Positions 28,215 to 37,041 of a DNA stretch of 64,000 nucleotides are shown in pieces; position 1 is the first letter of the stretch; the number at the start of each line of letters is the position of its first letter. The DNA is taken from positions 1,550,001 to 1,614,000 of the forward strand of contig NZ_JAVALZ010000001.1 in NCBI RefSeq assembly GCF_030730865.1, in the 5' to 3' direction. The notes beneath the pieces are model-generated. The model saw nothing but the letters and a program-made list of their open reading frames with translations. It made no database searches and was not told the origin of the DNA. Both the position numbers and the translations under genes were made by a program. Source of the stretch: Uliginosibacterium sp. 31-16. GTDB lineage: Bacteria > Pseudomonadota > Gammaproteobacteria > Burkholderiales > Rhodocyclaceae.

Positions 28215-30122
28215 GTGAACAAAACCATGCTGATCAGCGCACTCGGCGCGATCACCACATTTGTTGCAGCACCATCCGCCCTGGCATACAGCGAGGCCCC
28301 GGCGCTGGCCGCTCTGGTCAGGGAGGGCAAGCTGCCGTCCCTCGACAAACGCCTGCCCGGCAAGCCGGAGGTCATCAAACCCGTCGATCATATCGGTACG
28401 TATGGAGGCACCCTGCGTTCCGCCCTGCGTGGCAACGGCGATGTGAATGGCATTCTCAGGCTGATCAGCCCTCAGGGATTGGTACGCTGGAATACCGACT
28501 TTTCGGGGGTGATCCCGAACGTGGCTGAAAGCTGGACGCTGAGTCCGGACGCCCGGGAATTCAGTTTCAAGCTTCGCGCGGGCATGAAGTGGTCGGACGG
28601 AGCGCCTTTTACGGCGGACGACATACTCTTTGCCGTCAATGACCTGCTTGGCAACAAGCAGTTCTTTACCGCTCCGCCCTCGCATTACGTCAATGACGGC
28701 AAGGTCGTGACGGCCGAGAAAGTTGACGATACGACCGTCAAACTGAAATTCACCGGCGCCTACCGGGCGTTCATTGAGCAACTCGCAACACCGCTCGGGC
28801 AGCATCCGGTGATGTACCCCAAGCATTACTGCCAGCAATTCCACCCCAAGTACAACCCGAAAGCGGATGAGCAGGCAAAGGCCGTCAAGCTCAGTGACTG
28901 GACGGCCCTGATGCGCCAGAAATGTGGCGATATTGAAGTCTCCACGCGCTGGGGCAACGTCGATAAACCGACACTGGATCCGTGGGTGCTGGTCGATCCG
29001 TACGGGGGCAATTCCACGCGCGTCACCATGAAGCGCAATCCCTACTTCTGGCAGGTCGACACCGCTGGCAACCAGTTGCCCTATATCGACAACATCCGCT
29101 TCCCGATCATCTCGGAGCCGGAAACCATCATCCTGTCGATTCTTAACGGCCAGCTCGATTTTCAGGTCCGGCATGTCAACAACATTCAGAACCGGCCTGT
29201 TCTCGTCGAAGGTGCAACCAAGGGCGGCTACAAGGTACTCGGGCTGAATGACAGCAACGCAACCGGTCTGGCGGTCTTCATGAACCAGACCACCAAGAAC
29301 GAGAAGTTGCGTCCGTTCATGCGGCAAAAGGATTTCCGGGTGGCCCTGTCGCTGGCCATGGACCGCAAGGAGATCAATGACATCGTTTTTCTTGGGCAAA
29401 GCGAGCCCTGGCAGATCGGCCCGGCGCGAGCCAACAAGTATTACAACGAAAAGCTGGCCAAGCAGTACACCACGCAGGATCTGAAAACGGCCAACGAACT
29501 GCTCGACAAGCTGGGGCTCGCCAAGCGGGACTCCGAGGGATACCGGCAATACCCGTCGGGGGGACGTGTTTCTCTGGGGGTGATCGTCAGCATTGCTTCG
29601 CCGTACCAGATCGAGGCGCTTGAACTGATGCGCAAGCAGTGGTTCAAGGCGGGTCTGGAGCTGGTGATCCAGAGCTCCGAGCGCTCGCTCTACTATGACC
29701 GTGGCAACAACAATGACTACGATCTTTCCGTCGACAGTCTGGCCGGCGGTTATGACCCGACCCAGAACCCGCGCGGTTTCCTCGCCGTGCACGCCCAGGA
29801 GTCGCGCCAGAGCCTGCCGTGGGTGCGCTGGCTCGACAGCGGTGGCAAGCAGGGAGAAGAGCCGCCAGCGAGCATGAAGAAGCGTCGCGAGCTGTTTGAT
29901 CAGTGGAAAGACGCCAAGACCGATGCAGAAGCCGATGCACTGTTCAAGCAGATTCTGGTGATCGCCGCCGATGAACTGGAAGTGCTGGGTACGGTTACAC
30001 CGGCCAAGGCGGTTGCCATCAAGAGCAACCGGCTGGGCAATGTTTACGAAAAAATGCCGTGGAGCTGGACTTACCCGACTCCGGGCCCGTCCCTGCTGCA
30101 GCAGTGGTACTTTGTGAAGTAA
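28215..30122 (+). CDS. ABC-transporter substrate-binding protein, family 5 (orphan)
   Basis: A 635-residue periplasmic binding protein of the oligopeptide/nickel (SBP_bac_5) family. The signal peptide is MNKTMLISALGAITTFVAA up to ALA-Y. Family blocks are NVAESWTLSPDAREFSFKL, GMKWSDGAPFTADDILFAV and VALSLAMDRKEINDIVF. It is longer than DppA/OppA (about 535-545), closer to the larger binding proteins that begin with a tail like KLPSLDKRLPGKPEV. The GTG at 28215 has AGGAG 5 bases upstream. No permease or ATPase gene is adjacent, and a terminator hairpin follows immediately, so it must work with a transporter encoded elsewhere. Ligand unknown. Confidence 0.9.
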   Translation: MNKTMLISALGAITTFVAAPSALAYSEAPALAALVREGKLPSLDKRLPGKPEVIKPVDHIGTYGGTLRSALRGNGDVNGILRLISPQGLVRWNTDFSGVIPNVAESWTLSPDAREFSFKLRAGMKWSDGAPFTADDILFAVNDLLGNKQFFTAPPSHYVNDGKVVTAEKVDDTTVKLKFTGAYRAFIEQLATPLGQHPVMYPKHYCQQFHPKYNPKADEQAKAVKLSDWTALMRQKCGDIEVSTRWGNVDKPTLDPWVLVDPYGGNSTRVTMKRNPYFWQVDTAGNQLPYIDNIRFPIISEPETIILSILNGQLDFQVRHVNNIQNRPVLVEGATKGGYKVLGLNDSNATGLAVFMNQTTKNEKLRPFMRQKDFRVALSLAMDRKEINDIVFLGQSEPWQIGPARANKYYNEKLAKQYTTQDLKTANELLDKLGLAKRDSEGYRQYPSGGRVSLGVIVSIASPYQIEALELMRKQWFKAGLELVIQSSERSLYYDRGNNNDYDLSVDSLAGGYDPTQNPRGFLAVHAQESRQSLPWVRWLDSGGKQGEEPPASMKKRRELFDQWKDAKTDAEADALFKQILVIAADELEVLGTVTPAKAVAIKSNRLGNVYEKMPWSWTYPTPGPSLLQQWYFVK

Positions 30123-30128
30123 GGGCAG

Positions 30129-30163
30129 CGGCCCTTCTGCGCGGTGTGGCAGAAGGGCCGATT
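30129..30163 (+). terminator. Hairpin terminator of the binding-protein gene
   Basis: CGGCCCTTCTGC and GCAGAAGGGCCG form a perfect 12-bp stem with an 8-base loop, 6 bases after the stop codon, followed by ATTT. The stem is strong and the T-run is short. Confidence 0.75.
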
Positions 30164-30220
30164 TGACGCTGGCGGCCGGATGTCGCAAGATCGTGCCCTG
30201 CCCAGAAATTTCCCTGCTCC

Positions 30221-30682
30221 ATGTCGCAAGCTGCAGTTCCCCGTCGTCTCGATCTTTCCGTTCAATACGCCCTTCCGCACGAAGCGCTGCCCACGCGCGC
30301 GCAGATCCGCCTCTGGGTCCGTGCAGCGGAACCCGGCGCTGCACGCATCACTGTGCGTTTCGTCGACCGCGAAGAAGGTCGCAGTCTGAACGCGGGCTAT
30401 CGTGGCAAGGATTACGCGACCAATGTCCTGTCCTTCCCCTATGAAACCGAGCCTGTCCTGCTGGGAGACCTCGTCCTGTGTTGGCCGGTGGTGATCGAAG
30501 AGGCCGCAGTGCAGGACCAGAGCGCTGAAGCGCATTGTGCCCACCTGATAGTGCATGGCGTGCTCCATCTGCAAGGCTGGGAGCATGAAGATGATGCTGA
30601 AGCCGAAGAAATGGAAGCCGAGGAGCGCACGATTCTTGCTCAGCTTGGCTATCCCGATCCGTATGCCAACGAAAAGATCTGA
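30221..30682 (+). CDS. ybeY: Endoribonuclease YbeY
   Basis: A 153-residue metalloendoribonuclease that takes part in 16S rRNA 3'-end maturation and ribosome quality control. The zinc-binding signature is [16 protein letters not shown] (H-x3-H-x5-H, residues about 115-126). The upstream blocks [22 protein letters not shown] (split as [13 protein letters not shown] and [16 protein letters not shown]) and LLGDLVLC are typical. The start [17 protein letters not shown] follows the binding-protein terminator closely. corC follows after 70 bases, the usual ybeY-corC order; lnt, which often comes next, is not here. Confidence 0.95.
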   Translation: MSQAAVPRRLDLSVQYALPHEALPTRAQIRLWVRAAEPGAARITVRFVDREEGRSLNAGYRGKDYATNVLSFPYETEPVLLGDLVLCWPVVIEEAAVQDQSAEAHCAHLIVHGVLHLQGWEHEDDAEAEEMEAEERTILAQLGYPDPYANEKI

Positions 30683-30752
30683 GTCGTTTGCGTAAGCGGA
30701 CCTCACCTCCGGATTGCCGGATGACGCTACGCTAAGCCGACCCACAGGAACC

Positions 30753-31595
30753 ATGGACCCTTCCCCCAGTCGCCCCAGTATTCTTGACCGTCTTTCCGCC
30801 CTGCTTACCCGCGAGCCGGATGAGCGGGCCGAGTTTGTCGAACTCCTCCACGCCGCACACGAACGCAAGCTATTCGATACCGATGCTCTGGGCATCATCG
30901 AAGGCGCCCTGCAGGTTGCCGATATCCCGGTGCGTGAAGTCATGGTGCCGCGTGCTCAGATGAACGTGGTGCGCATCGATCAGTCCATTGACGAGATCAT
31001 TGACATCGCCATCCGTACCGGTCACTCCCGCTTTCCCGTGGTGGGTGAAGACAAGGATGACGTGCTCGGGGTGCTGCTGGCCAAAGACCTGCTGCCGGTG
31101 CTGCGTCATCCCGAGCTGAATCTGCAGGCGCTGCTGCGCCCGGCGACCTTCATTCCCGAATCCAAACTCCTGAACCTGCTGCTGCGCGAATTCCGCGTCA
31201 GCCGCAATCACATGGCTGTCGTTGTCGACGAATACGGCGGTGTGGCGGGGCTGGTAACTATCGAGGATGTGCTCGAACAGATCGTTGGTGACATCGAAGA
31301 TGAATATGACTTCGATGAAGACGCTGACAACATCGTGCCTGCGCCCGGCGGGCGCTGGCGCGTCAAGGCCCTGACCGAAGTCGAGGATTTCAACACTGCG
31401 TTCGATTGTCGGATGCCGCGTGAAGATGCGAGCACCATCGGCGGTCTGGTCATGCATCATTTCGGCCGCATGCCCGCGCGTGACGAAAGCATCGAGATCG
31501 GTGGCTTCCGTTTCAAGGTGCTGCGAGCCGACAGCCGTCGTGTCTATACCCTGCTCGTCGAGCGCCTGCCCGCGCCGGACGGGGTTGGAGGCTAG
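30753..31595 (+). CDS. corC: CorC/HlyC-type CBS-domain protein
   Basis: A 280-residue cytoplasmic protein linked to magnesium and cobalt efflux. Two CBS domains occupy about residues 65-190 (VREVMVPRAQMNVVRIDQS, then HMAVVVDEYGGVAGLVTIED), followed by a C-terminal CorC/HlyC domain (WRVKALTEVEDFNTAF, then STIGGLVMHHFGRMP). There is no DUF21 membrane domain, as expected for CorC. The ATG at 30753 starts MDPSPSRPSILDRLSALL, preceded by CAGGAA. The last 4 bases overlap the convergent membrane-protein gene. Confidence 0.93.
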   Translation: MDPSPSRPSILDRLSALLTREPDERAEFVELLHAAHERKLFDTDALGIIEGALQVADIPVREVMVPRAQMNVVRIDQSIDEIIDIAIRTGHSRFPVVGEDKDDVLGVLLAKDLLPVLRHPELNLQALLRPATFIPESKLLNLLLREFRVSRNHMAVVVDEYGGVAGLVTIEDVLEQIVGDIEDEYDFDEDADNIVPAPGGRWRVKALTEVEDFNTAFDCRMPREDASTIGGLVMHHFGRMPARDESIEIGGFRFKVLRADSRRVYTLLVERLPAPDGVGG

Positions 31596-32755
31596 GCCCC
31601 GGGAGACTGCGCGAGCAGTCTGACCGCTTCATCCTGCGTGGCACGGATGCGGACGAAATACTGCTGGTAGCGGGGGGCGCCAATACAGGCCAGGATCTTG
31701 CCGATCGGGTTGTAGGCGTAATGCCACTGGAACATGTCGCACGTCGTGGCGCTCTCGTCCGGGTGCGTCATCATGAATTGCTGCTGGTTCAGCGTTGCCT
31801 GCGGGTGGTATACCAATCGAAGTACCCAGTGGCCGTGCTTCCGAACACCAGCCTTCCCCAGATCGTTGTCGAGCGTATTTCGCATGAGGCGCAATTCACC
31901 TGCCAGCAGGCGCTGCTGGATTGCCGATTCGTCCAGAACGGAGAAATCCTGCAGGTCGCCACGCAGGCTCTGCAGCACCTGTGCCGCACCCCGGTTCTTG
32001 TTCTCCAGCATACCTTGCAGCAAGGCCTGATCACTCCGGATCTGAGTGGTGGCGATCATTGCGCCAAGCAGGGTATGGCTTTGTTCCAGTGCTGTTAACC
32101 AGTAGTGCATGTGTTGTGCAAAGCGGGCTTCAGCTGCTCTGTCCCCGGCCTGCAGGCGCAAGGCCAGATCGATGCGGGCCAGACTGGCAGCCTTGGAGCC
32201 CGGAGCGTAGGGCAGGAAGACCGTCATGCTTGAAGCATCTTCCTCGTGAAATCCAGGCAGGGCGATGGCGGCGTAGTAGCGCGCCAGCGCGGGCTGCTGC
32301 TGACTGACGAGCTTCTTCAGTTCGGCTTGTTTCGCAAGGATGCACGGCAGGACGTCTGGCCCGTTCTGGCGGACATTGCACAGACTGGCGTCGATACCGC
32401 TGTTTTGCCAGGCCGGGCCAAACTGGCTGAGATACGTCTCGGCCATGTCTGGCGGGTTAGGGGACTCTTTCAGGCGTTCGATGATCTGCCGCCCGACTGT
32501 GGTACCCGGCTGTTTCTCCACGCCAATGGCAATCATCGCCAGCCAGGCATTTTCGGCGTCCGGCACGGTGTTGGGCGGCACGGCGAGCCAGGCCTGCGCC
32601 TCGGGAGTGAGTGCTTCGTCCTGCCAGTTGATCGCCACCAGTACGATAAGGATCAGTACGCCCAAACCGGCCAGACTGGCGCAGATCCAGGTCGCCCAGC
32701 GCAGCAGGCGGCGCCACAGAGGGCGGCGGAGTTCGGTGTCAGGCTGGGCATTCAT
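31592..32755 (-). CDS. Single-pass membrane protein of unknown function
   Basis: A 387-residue protein: a basic cytoplasmic tail (MNAQPDTELRRPLWRRLLRW), one membrane segment (ATWICASLAGLGVLILIVLVA split as LAGLGVLILIVLVAINW, about 25-45) and a large, mostly helical periplasmic domain beginning ALTPEAQAWLAVPPNTVPD. Similar proteins with the phrase NAWLAMIAIG near the membrane are found in betaproteobacteria as far as I recall, but no function is known. It has no operon partner and is convergent with corC. Confidence 0.75.
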   Translation of the reverse strand: MNAQPDTELRRPLWRRLLRWATWICASLAGLGVLILIVLVAINWQDEALTPEAQAWLAVPPNTVPDAENAWLAMIAIGVEKQPGTTVGRQIIERLKESPNPPDMAETYLSQFGPAWQNSGIDASLCNVRQNGPDVLPCILAKQAELKKLVSQQQPALARYYAAIALPGFHEEDASSMTVFLPYAPGSKAASLARIDLALRLQAGDRAAEARFAQHMHYWLTALEQSHTLLGAMIATTQIRSDQALLQGMLENKNRGAAQVLQSLRGDLQDFSVLDESAIQQRLLAGELRLMRNTLDNDLGKAGVRKHGHWVLRLVYHPQATLNQQQFMMTHPDESATTCDMFQWHYAYNPIGKILACIGAPRYQQYFVRIRATQDEAVRLLAQSPGA

Positions 32756-32891
32756 GGCAGATTCCGGTCAATGCGAAAGGCATGGATGGATTGTGGCACA
32801 GCCTGAAACTCAGGGTCTCAATTGTCCGCAGGGCGTTGCGCCGAATGTGTGTTTTCCCATACGTCGCAATGTGCCTCGCTTCGATTGTGGC

Positions 32892-33827
32892 CTACGCCCA
32901 CGCCCCGCGAATCATTGCCATGCCGTGGGCACCGTGGGCGCGGGCAATCGCCATGTCATTCGGGCCGAGGCCGCCGATGGCGAGCACCGGCATCGGCAGA
33001 TCGGCGGTGAGCTCATTGAAGCGTGCCCAGCCCAGATCCGGCTGGCCGGCGTGGCTGGGGGTTTGCTGGACGTGGCCAAGGAGCGCGTAGTCCAGCCCGA
33101 GTCCGGCTGCTTTTTCCAGCTCGGCGCGGGTGTGGCAGGAGGCGCCAATCCATTCGCCGTCCGGACGTGTATCCAGTTGCATGAGCAAACGCGCCGGCAG
33201 ATGCAGGTTGCCTGAAGAGCCGCATCCAGAGCCGATCTCAGCGGCATTCAGGCTGCAGATCGCGCCCACCTTGGCGCAGCGCGCCTGCACCTCGCGGATG
33301 AAGGCTGCGCGCGGCTCTTCAGGCATGTCCGGTTCACGCACCTGCACCCAGCGCAAGCCGTTTGCCAGTGCGCGCTCCAGTGCATCGAGCTGCTGTTTCA
33401 CGCCAACCTGCGCGGCCTGGGTCACTCCCATCACGCGCGGCAGGCGCAGGGCCTTGAGGATCGGGCCGTTGGCCGGCAGCATCGGGCCGACTTCGAGTGC
33501 ATCTGCCTGCTGCCAGGCCAGCGCGCTGTGCACGTGAGCTTTCGCCTCGCCGCGCCATTGTGTGACCTCGAAGAAATGCAGATGCACGTGGGCGTGCTCA
33601 TACACATGCTCGCGGGTCAGCCAGGGATTGGCGACTTCGACCTCGATGGCCAGTTCTTCGCGCAGCTCGCGCAGCAGCGCCTCGCGCGGCGTTTCGCCGG
33701 CTTCGACCTTGCCGCCGGGGAATTCCCAGTAGCCGGGGTAGAAGGTGTCCGGTGCGCGCTGGCCGAGGAGGAATGAGCCGTCCGGACGAGTGATGACGGC
33801 GGCGGCGACGTGGGTGATTTTTTTCAT
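32892..33827 (-). CDS. Nudix hydrolase fused to thiamine-phosphate synthase-like domain
   Basis: A 311-residue two-domain protein. Residues 1-130 form a MutT-type Nudix domain with box GGKVEAGETPREALLREL plus REELAIEV, which hydrolyses oxidised nucleotides such as 8-oxo-dGTP. Residues about 135-311 form a ThiE/TenI-like TIM barrel (GLRWVQVREPDMPEEPR, GASCHT, ALLGHVQQTPSH, VLAIGGLGPNDM). Fused MutT-ThiE proteins are common in beta- and gammaproteobacteria; the second domain usually lacks proven thiamine-phosphate synthase activity. The start MKKITHVAAAVI is conserved. The gene stands alone. Confidence 0.92.
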   Translation of the reverse strand: MKKITHVAAAVITRPDGSFLLGQRAPDTFYPGYWEFPGGKVEAGETPREALLRELREELAIEVEVANPWLTREHVYEHAHVHLHFFEVTQWRGEAKAHVHSALAWQQADALEVGPMLPANGPILKALRLPRVMGVTQAAQVGVKQQLDALERALANGLRWVQVREPDMPEEPRAAFIREVQARCAKVGAICSLNAAEIGSGCGSSGNLHLPARLLMQLDTRPDGEWIGASCHTRAELEKAAGLGLDYALLGHVQQTPSHAGQPDLGWARFNELTADLPMPVLAIGGLGPNDMAIARAHGAHGMAMIRGAWA

Positions 33828-33841
33828 GGTCTGTCAGTGTG

Positions 33842-33911
33842 TGGGGTGCGCACTGCGCACCGCTTGTCATGTGTATGAGGCCGGATCGGCGTGCGCTGTG
33901 CGCACCCTACC
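33842..33911. repeat. Inverted GTGCGC-type repeats
   Basis: GGGTGCGCACTGCGCACC (about 33844-33861) and GCGTGCGCTGTGCGCACCCTA (about 33889-33909) are two related palindromes facing each other between the Nudix-ThiE start and the acetyltransferase stop. GGGTGCGC...GCGCACCCTAC-like units are widespread intergenic repeats. The second copy slightly overlaps the 3' end of the acetyltransferase gene. Confidence 0.55.
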
Positions 33912-34359
33912 TGGCTGATTGTGGCTGGCGAAGGTAGTAAATATCCCATTCGGTTTCGTCGCACTGCACGAAGCCGTGGCGTTGGTAGAAATGGTTCGAG
34001 TCGCTGCCGCGCAGCGCGCCGACGCGGACCGGCAGGTTTGCCGCATCGGCGCGTGCGAAGACGTGTTGCAGGGCGGTTGCGCCGAGCTGGCGATTCTGGA
34101 AGTCCGGGTGGATGTAGAGGTGATCAAGCAGCAGCGTATCCGCCTGCGGCTTCACGACGAGAAAACCCGCGACCTGCCCGTCACACAGAATCCACTGTGT
34201 GTGCTCGGACTGGAAGCCTGCGAGGAAGCGCTCGCGCGCACGTTGCGCGTCGAACCGCCCCGCCTTCTCCAGGCTCGGGCGCATGGCGGCAATGCGCAGC
34301 GTGACGAGGGCTTCGGCGTCTTGGGAGCGACAGACTTGGAAGGCAAGGGTGGTGCGCAT
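33907..34359 (-). CDS. GNAT family N-acetyltransferase
   Basis: A 150-residue acetyl-CoA-dependent transferase of the Gcn5 fold. The core is IAGFLVVKP-like (QVAGFLVVKPQADTLLLDHLYIHPDF) followed by the acetyl-CoA loop NRQLGATALQHVFARA and the C-terminal strand NHFYQRHGFVQCDETEWD. This is typical of the small stand-alone acetyltransferase branch (Acetyltransf_1/10). Substrate unknown. It sits between a membrane-protein gene and the Nudix-ThiE gene on the minus strand with gaps of 21 and 79 bases. Confidence 0.85.
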   Translation of the reverse strand: MRTTLAFQVCRSQDAEALVTLRIAAMRPSLEKAGRFDAQRARERFLAGFQSEHTQWILCDGQVAGFLVVKPQADTLLLDHLYIHPDFQNRQLGATALQHVFARADAANLPVRVGALRGSDSNHFYQRHGFVQCDETEWDIYYLRQPQSAR

Positions 34360-34380
34360 GTCTCTGGCCCGTTCGGTTTC

Positions 34381-34818
34381 TCAGTCCTGGCCAAACTGAA
34401 CCGCGCCAAACCGGTTCAGCGATGCAAGCCCGAAGGCGACTAGCAGGGCCAGCACGCCGCCGCCGATTTCAAGCAAGCGCCAGTGTTTGTTGATTGGCAG
34501 GATTTCGTGCCCTTGGGTGACGCGAATGCAGGTTTTGAAAAGTCGGCTGCTCTGTACTTCGATGGTGTCGCCGTCCTGCAGCCTTGTATAAACAGAGTGT
34601 CCTACCTTGCAGGACGAAATCTGGCTGCCCGTCAGATGGAGCTTGTAATCGGTGTGGGAGGAGGGGAGCCGGCGTCCGTTTTCCGGGTTGATGTCTCTCT
34701 GCGTAAAGCTGGAGTGGCGATCTACTTGCGCAGACTCGACGCGAGCGGGGAGCAGGATGTCCAGCAGCAGGACGACTGCAGCAATGAAGGCGGCGGCGCG
34801 AATCAGGGTATTGAGCAT
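34381..34818 (-). CDS. Membrane protein of unknown function
   Basis: A 145-residue protein with an N-terminal membrane segment (LIRAAAFIAAVVLLLDILLPA) and a C-terminal one (LLEIGGGVLALLVAFGLASL), and a periplasmic domain of about 85 residues between them with two Cys (SSCKVGHSVYTR, FKTCIRVT). The domain looks beta-rich. No family recognised. The gap to the DUF815 ATPase gene upstream is only 17 bases, so the two are probably co-transcribed. Confidence 0.72.
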   Translation of the reverse strand: MLNTLIRAAAFIAAVVLLLDILLPARVESAQVDRHSSFTQRDINPENGRRLPSSHTDYKLHLTGSQISSCKVGHSVYTRLQDGDTIEVQSSRLFKTCIRVTQGHEILPINKHWRLLEIGGGVLALLVAFGLASLNRFGAVQFGQD

Positions 34819-34835
34819 GTTTCAGGGCCGTAAGT

Positions 34836-35705
34836 TCAGGCGATCTGCCGCCCCGCAAAATCCCGCGCAAACTGCCAGGCCACGCGGCCGGTGCGTGAAG
34901 CGCGCATCTGTGACCAGAGCAGGGCTTCGGCGCGGATGCTCTCGTCCCACGTGGCAAGGTCGACGCCGAAGGCGCCCAGCCAGTGACGCACGATATCCAG
35001 ATACTCATCCTGACTGAAACTGTAGAAGCTGACCCACAGGCCGAAACGGTCCGATAGCGAAATCTTCTCTTCCACCGCTTCGCCGGGGTGGATCTCGCCA
35101 TCGCCATGCTGCGCACCGAGGTTGTCGCTCATGTACTCCGGCATCAGGTGGCGGCGGTTGCTGGTGGCATAGATCAGCACGTTGTCAGGCACTGCCGCGA
35201 AGCTGCCGTCGAGCACGCTCTTGAGTGCCTTGTAGGCGGGCTCGCCGTCTTCGAAGCTGAGGTCGTCGCAGAACAGGATGAAACGCTCCGGGCGCGTGGA
35301 CACCAGTTCGACGATGTGCGGCAGGTCGATCAGATCGGTCTTGTCGACCTCGATCACACGCAGGCCTTCGGCGGCGTATTCCGTCAGCACGGCGCGCACC
35401 AACGAACTTTTCCCGGTGCCGCGTGCGCCGGTGAGCAATACGTTGTTGGCGTGGCGCCCATGCACGAACTGACGCGTGTTGGCGGCGACGCGGGCTTTCT
35501 GCTCGTCGATGTCCTGCAAATCGGCGAGCTGGATGGTATGCAGCGTGCGCAGCGGTTCCAGCCAGCCGCGCCCCTGGCGGGTGCGCCAGCGGTAGGCCAG
35601 CGCACTCCAGTCTGGTGCGGGTGGAGCCGGAGGCAGGAGGGCTTCAAAATGCGTGAGCAGATGCTCGGCGCGCAGGAGCAGGCGTTCCAGATCGGGGGAA
35701 ATCAT
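34836..35705 (-). CDS. DUF815 family AAA ATPase
   Basis: A 289-residue AAA-type ATPase. Walker A is LLTGARGTGKSSLVRAVL (about 95-112), Walker B is FILFCDDLSFEDGE, and sensor 1 is LIYATSNRRHLMPEYM. This order (with KSVLDGS between) defines the DUF815 family, whose function is not established. The ATG at 35705 is used because the longer frame runs into the mltA promoter and has an implausible Pro/Ala-rich N-terminus. Divergent from mltA, with 68 bases between starts. Confidence 0.9.
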   Translation of the reverse strand: MISPDLERLLLRAEHLLTHFEALLPPAPPAPDWSALAYRWRTRQGRGWLEPLRTLHTIQLADLQDIDEQKARVAANTRQFVHGRHANNVLLTGARGTGKSSLVRAVLTEYAAEGLRVIEVDKTDLIDLPHIVELVSTRPERFILFCDDLSFEDGEPAYKALKSVLDGSFAAVPDNVLIYATSNRRHLMPEYMSDNLGAQHGDGEIHPGEAVEEKISLSDRFGLWVSFYSFSQDEYLDIVRHWLGAFGVDLATWDESIRAEALLWSQMRASRTGRVAWQFARDFAGRQIA

Positions 35706-35773
35706 GGCGGGCAGCGTTTGTGCGACAAGGGAGGCCAGTATACTTGTCGCTCCGGCAGATGAGGACAGCAGGC

Positions 35774-37039
35774 ATGAAGCAGGTCTTGAGTTGGGTGGTG
35801 GTTCTGGTTCTGGCAGGGTGCTCGGTGCATCCCTATCCGGGCGTGCGGCCCGAACCCGCGCCGCAGCAGTCTGCGCCGCTGCCGGCACAGAGCGCACCGG
35901 CTTGCCCGGTGTGCCCGGAGCCTGCGCCAATCCGCCCTGTGGAGCCACTGCCGACGGTGTCTGCTCCGTCGGCTGCACCCTTCAGTGCGGCGCAGTGGTC
36001 CGACCTGCCGGCCTGGCAGGCGGACCACCTCGATGATGCCTGGCCGGGTCTGCTGGCCTCGTGCAAGGCGCTGCGGCAGCCAGAGATGAAGGCCGCCTGG
36101 GCTGAGACCTGCGCGGCGGCGCAGGCGCTGGGTGACAAGCCGGGCACGGCGCGGATCCGTGCTTTTCTCGAAGAGCGTTTGCAGCCGCAGCAGATCGTGA
36201 ACGCCGATGGCAGCCGCGAAGGGCTGATCACCGGCTACTACGAGCCGCTGATTCACGGCAGCCGCTGGAAGAGCGCGAAGAACCCGGTGCCGGTGTTCGG
36301 CGTGCCCGATGACATGCTCCAGCTTGATCTGGCCGAGGTGTATCCGGAAACGAAAGGCCTGCGTCTGCGCGGCCGGATTGATGGCAAGAAGGTCGTGCCC
36401 TACTGGTCGCGTGCGCAGATCGAGGCGGCGGGCGAGGCGTTTCCGGCCAGGACATTGCTGTGGGTGAATGATCCGATCGAATACTTTTTCCTGCAGGTGC
36501 AGGGTTCGGGCCAGGTGCAGCTGGCCGATGGTTCGCGCGTGCGCATCGCCTATGCCGACCAGAACGGTCATCCCTATAAATCCATCGGCCGCTGGCTCAT
36601 CGACAAGGGCGAGCTGACGCTGGCACAGGCCGGCATGGCGGGCATCCAGAACTGGGCCCGGGTCAATCCGCAACGCCTGTCCGAATTGCTCAATGCCAAC
36701 CCGAGCTATGTGTTTTTCCGCGAGGAGGCCGCCAATGGTGAAGGGCCGAAGGGTTCGCTGGGCGTGCCGTTGACGGGCGGGCGGGCGATTGCCGTCGACA
36801 CCCGCATGGTTCCCTTGGGGGCTCCTGTATTCATCAGCTTTGCCATGCCGGATGGCAAGCCGGTGCAGCGACTGGTGATGGCGCAGGATACCGGTGGTGC
36901 CATTCGTGGCCGGGTGCGGGCCGATTTTTTCTGGGGGTTTGGCGCCGAGGCAGGTGCCCAGGCCGGCAGGATGCGTCAGCAAGGCCGCATGTGGGTGCTG
37001 TGGCCCAAGGGCGCGGCATTGCCTGCCGTGACGATGTAG
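35774..37039 (+). CDS. mltA: Membrane-bound lytic murein transglycosylase A
   Basis: A 421-residue outer-membrane lipoprotein that cleaves glycan strands of peptidoglycan, forming 1,6-anhydro ends. MKQVLSWVVVLVLAGC is a type II signal peptide (lipobox VLAGC). A Pro/Ala-rich linker (about 20-75) follows. The MltA domain has EGLITGYYEPLI, WVNDPIEYFFLQVQGSG and YADQNGHPYKSIGRWLI, and the C-terminal 3D domain has MAQDTGGAIRGRVRADFFWGFG with the catalytic-type Asp residues. Length is above E. coli MltA (365) because of the linker. It is convergent with xerC, with 2 bases between stops. Confidence 0.95.
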   Translation: MKQVLSWVVVLVLAGCSVHPYPGVRPEPAPQQSAPLPAQSAPACPVCPEPAPIRPVEPLPTVSAPSAAPFSAAQWSDLPAWQADHLDDAWPGLLASCKALRQPEMKAAWAETCAAAQALGDKPGTARIRAFLEERLQPQQIVNADGSREGLITGYYEPLIHGSRWKSAKNPVPVFGVPDDMLQLDLAEVYPETKGLRLRGRIDGKKVVPYWSRAQIEAAGEAFPARTLLWVNDPIEYFFLQVQGSGQVQLADGSRVRIAYADQNGHPYKSIGRWLIDKGELTLAQAGMAGIQNWARVNPQRLSELLNANPSYVFFREEAANGEGPKGSLGVPLTGGRAIAVDTRMVPLGAPVFISFAMPDGKPVQRLVMAQDTGGAIRGRVRADFFWGFGAEAGAQAGRMRQQGRMWVLWPKGAALPAVTM

Positions 37040-37041
37040 GC

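Noticed and set aside
27918-30344. An 808-codon open frame antisense to the binding-protein gene
   Set aside because: Shadow frame: it covers the whole gene, its terminator and part of the next, with no family motifs.
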